A stretch of DNA of 64,000 nt from Campylobacter concisus (GTDB taxonomy: Bacteria; Campylobacterota; Campylobacteria; Campylobacterales; Campylobacteraceae). The DNA is taken from assembly GCF_003048575.1 (NCBI RefSeq), contig NZ_PIRZ01000001.1, positions 310,001 to 374,000 of the forward strand. The letters are read 5' to 3'. The notes below the pieces were generated by a model. It saw nothing but the letters and a program-made list of their open reading frames with translations, was not told the origin of the DNA and did not search any database. A program made the translations under genes and the position numbers. Below are positions 63,646-64,000 of the stretch, in pieces. Positions within the stretch are counted from its first letter, which is position 1; each line of letters begins with the position of its first letter.

Positions 63646-64000
63646 ATGAGCTTTTTTACCGACTACGAAAAACATGTGAGCGAGCGAGAAAAAGAGGGCG
63701 TGCCACCGCTTGCGCTAAATGCCAAGCAAACAAGCGAAATTTGCGAGCTAATAAAACTTGCCAGCAAGCCTAGTGGCGATGAAAAGGCACAAAGCGAGCT
63801 AAAATTTCTTATAAATTTGCTTGAAACTCGTATCAATCCCGGCGTTGATGATGCAGCGAAGATAAAGGCAGAATTTCTTAGTGAAGTGATTGATGGGCTT
63901 GCTGTTAACGGCCTTGACGCTATGCGTGCTATTAAAATTTTAGGTAAGATGCTTGGCGGATATAACGTGGAAGTTTTGGTGCGAGCTCTAAAAAATAGCG
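63646..64000 (+). CDS. acnB: Aconitate hydratase B, N-terminal part
   Basis: AcnB interconverts citrate and isocitrate in the TCA cycle. Only the first 118 residues are in the window, and the gene continues beyond base 64000. The opening SFFTDYEKHVSEREKEGVPP and LALNAKQTSEICELIK is the HEAT-like domain typical of AcnB. ATG 63646 is preceded by AAGGA at good spacing. It is divergent from ogt with a 126-base gap. Confidence 0.93.
   Translation, partial: MSFFTDYEKHVSEREKEGVPPLALNAKQTSEICELIKLASKPSGDEKAQSELKFLINLLETRINPGVDDAAKIKAEFLSEVIDGLAVNGLDAMRAIKILGKMLGGYNVEVLVRALKNS

Noticed and set aside
63520-63675. N-terminal extension of Ogt
   Set aside because: The frame stays open, but the extension is unlike the family, overlaps the acnB start and lies upstream of a well-spaced ribosome-binding site for the GTG at 63519.
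1-64000. CRISPR arrays, rRNA, tRNA genes, insertion sequences and prophage genes
   Set aside because: I looked for repeat-spacer patterns, cloverleaf-like segments and transposase or phage genes in the gaps and found none that I could support by eye.

Overview
The window looks like a chromosomal segment of a Campylobacter species. The DNA is AT-rich. Signature genes include menaquinone synthesis by the futalosine route (mqnC), a CheB without a receiver domain, a stand-alone FlhB-like switch protein, FliW, and a CycX/octaheme Hao pair in place of NrfHA. Many gene blocks (lptC-lptA-ysxC-mrdA; metG-fbp-mobB-slt-gltX; mqnC-M16-recG; bamD-lon) keep an order I recall from C. jejuni. The octaheme Hao and the quinol NO reductase point to the C. 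concisus/curvus/fetus side of the genus; this species-level placement is inference.

Layout. 1-4881 (+): the end of hisB, then an overlapping envelope operon (kdsC, lptC, lptA, ysxC, a membrane protein, mrdA). 5105-6286: divergent queC and ybeY sharing a very short promoter region. 6283-14501 (mostly -): a degenerate Mur-ligase-like protein, metG, fbp, mobB, slt, a YggT protein and gltX. 14647-19964 (+): mscL, a Crp/Fnr regulator, cycX-hao, a membrane metallophosphoesterase and psd. 20001-24484 (-): ychF, pepA, a DedA protein, apt, a coiled-coil membrane protein and rpiB. 24595-28413: a DUF4139 protein, a site-2-type protease, lepB and folD. 28497-35811 (+): a cytochrome c, hemL, an AtpZ-like protein, an MFS exporter, a FliK-like protein with flhX, then cheB-cheR. 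35860-40356: MFS, two NlpE lipoproteins, an SPFH/NfeD pair and a tiny His-rich lipoprotein. 40488-44568 (+): mqnC, a catalytically empty M16 protein and recG. 44572-45679: a small helix-turn-helix protein and a YaaW-family protein. 45724-48563 (-): an iron/cofactor ABC importer. 48781-51626 (+): the quinol NO reductase and a DUF1523 protein. 51690-52255: a gene graveyard. 52278-59662 (-): hpf, an MSHA-like minor-pilin operon with a 1402-residue surface protein, and fliW. 59775-64000: bamD, lon, ogt and the start of acnB.

How the parts fit. Two separate loci deal with reactive nitrogen. A quinol-linked CycX-octaheme Hao pair probably reduces nitrite or hydroxylamine to ammonium, next to a Crp/Fnr regulator, and a single-subunit qNor removes NO. 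Crp/Fnr-like half-site pairs precede both loci. The other notable unit is the four-gene operon of one huge secreted protein and three prepilins, laid out like a type IV pilus tip complex. No major pilin, assembly ATPase or prepilin peptidase is in the window, so assembly would depend on genes elsewhere. Most operons end in strong stem-loops, and several convergent pairs share one palindromic terminator. I saw no rRNA, tRNA, CRISPR array or intact insertion sequence.
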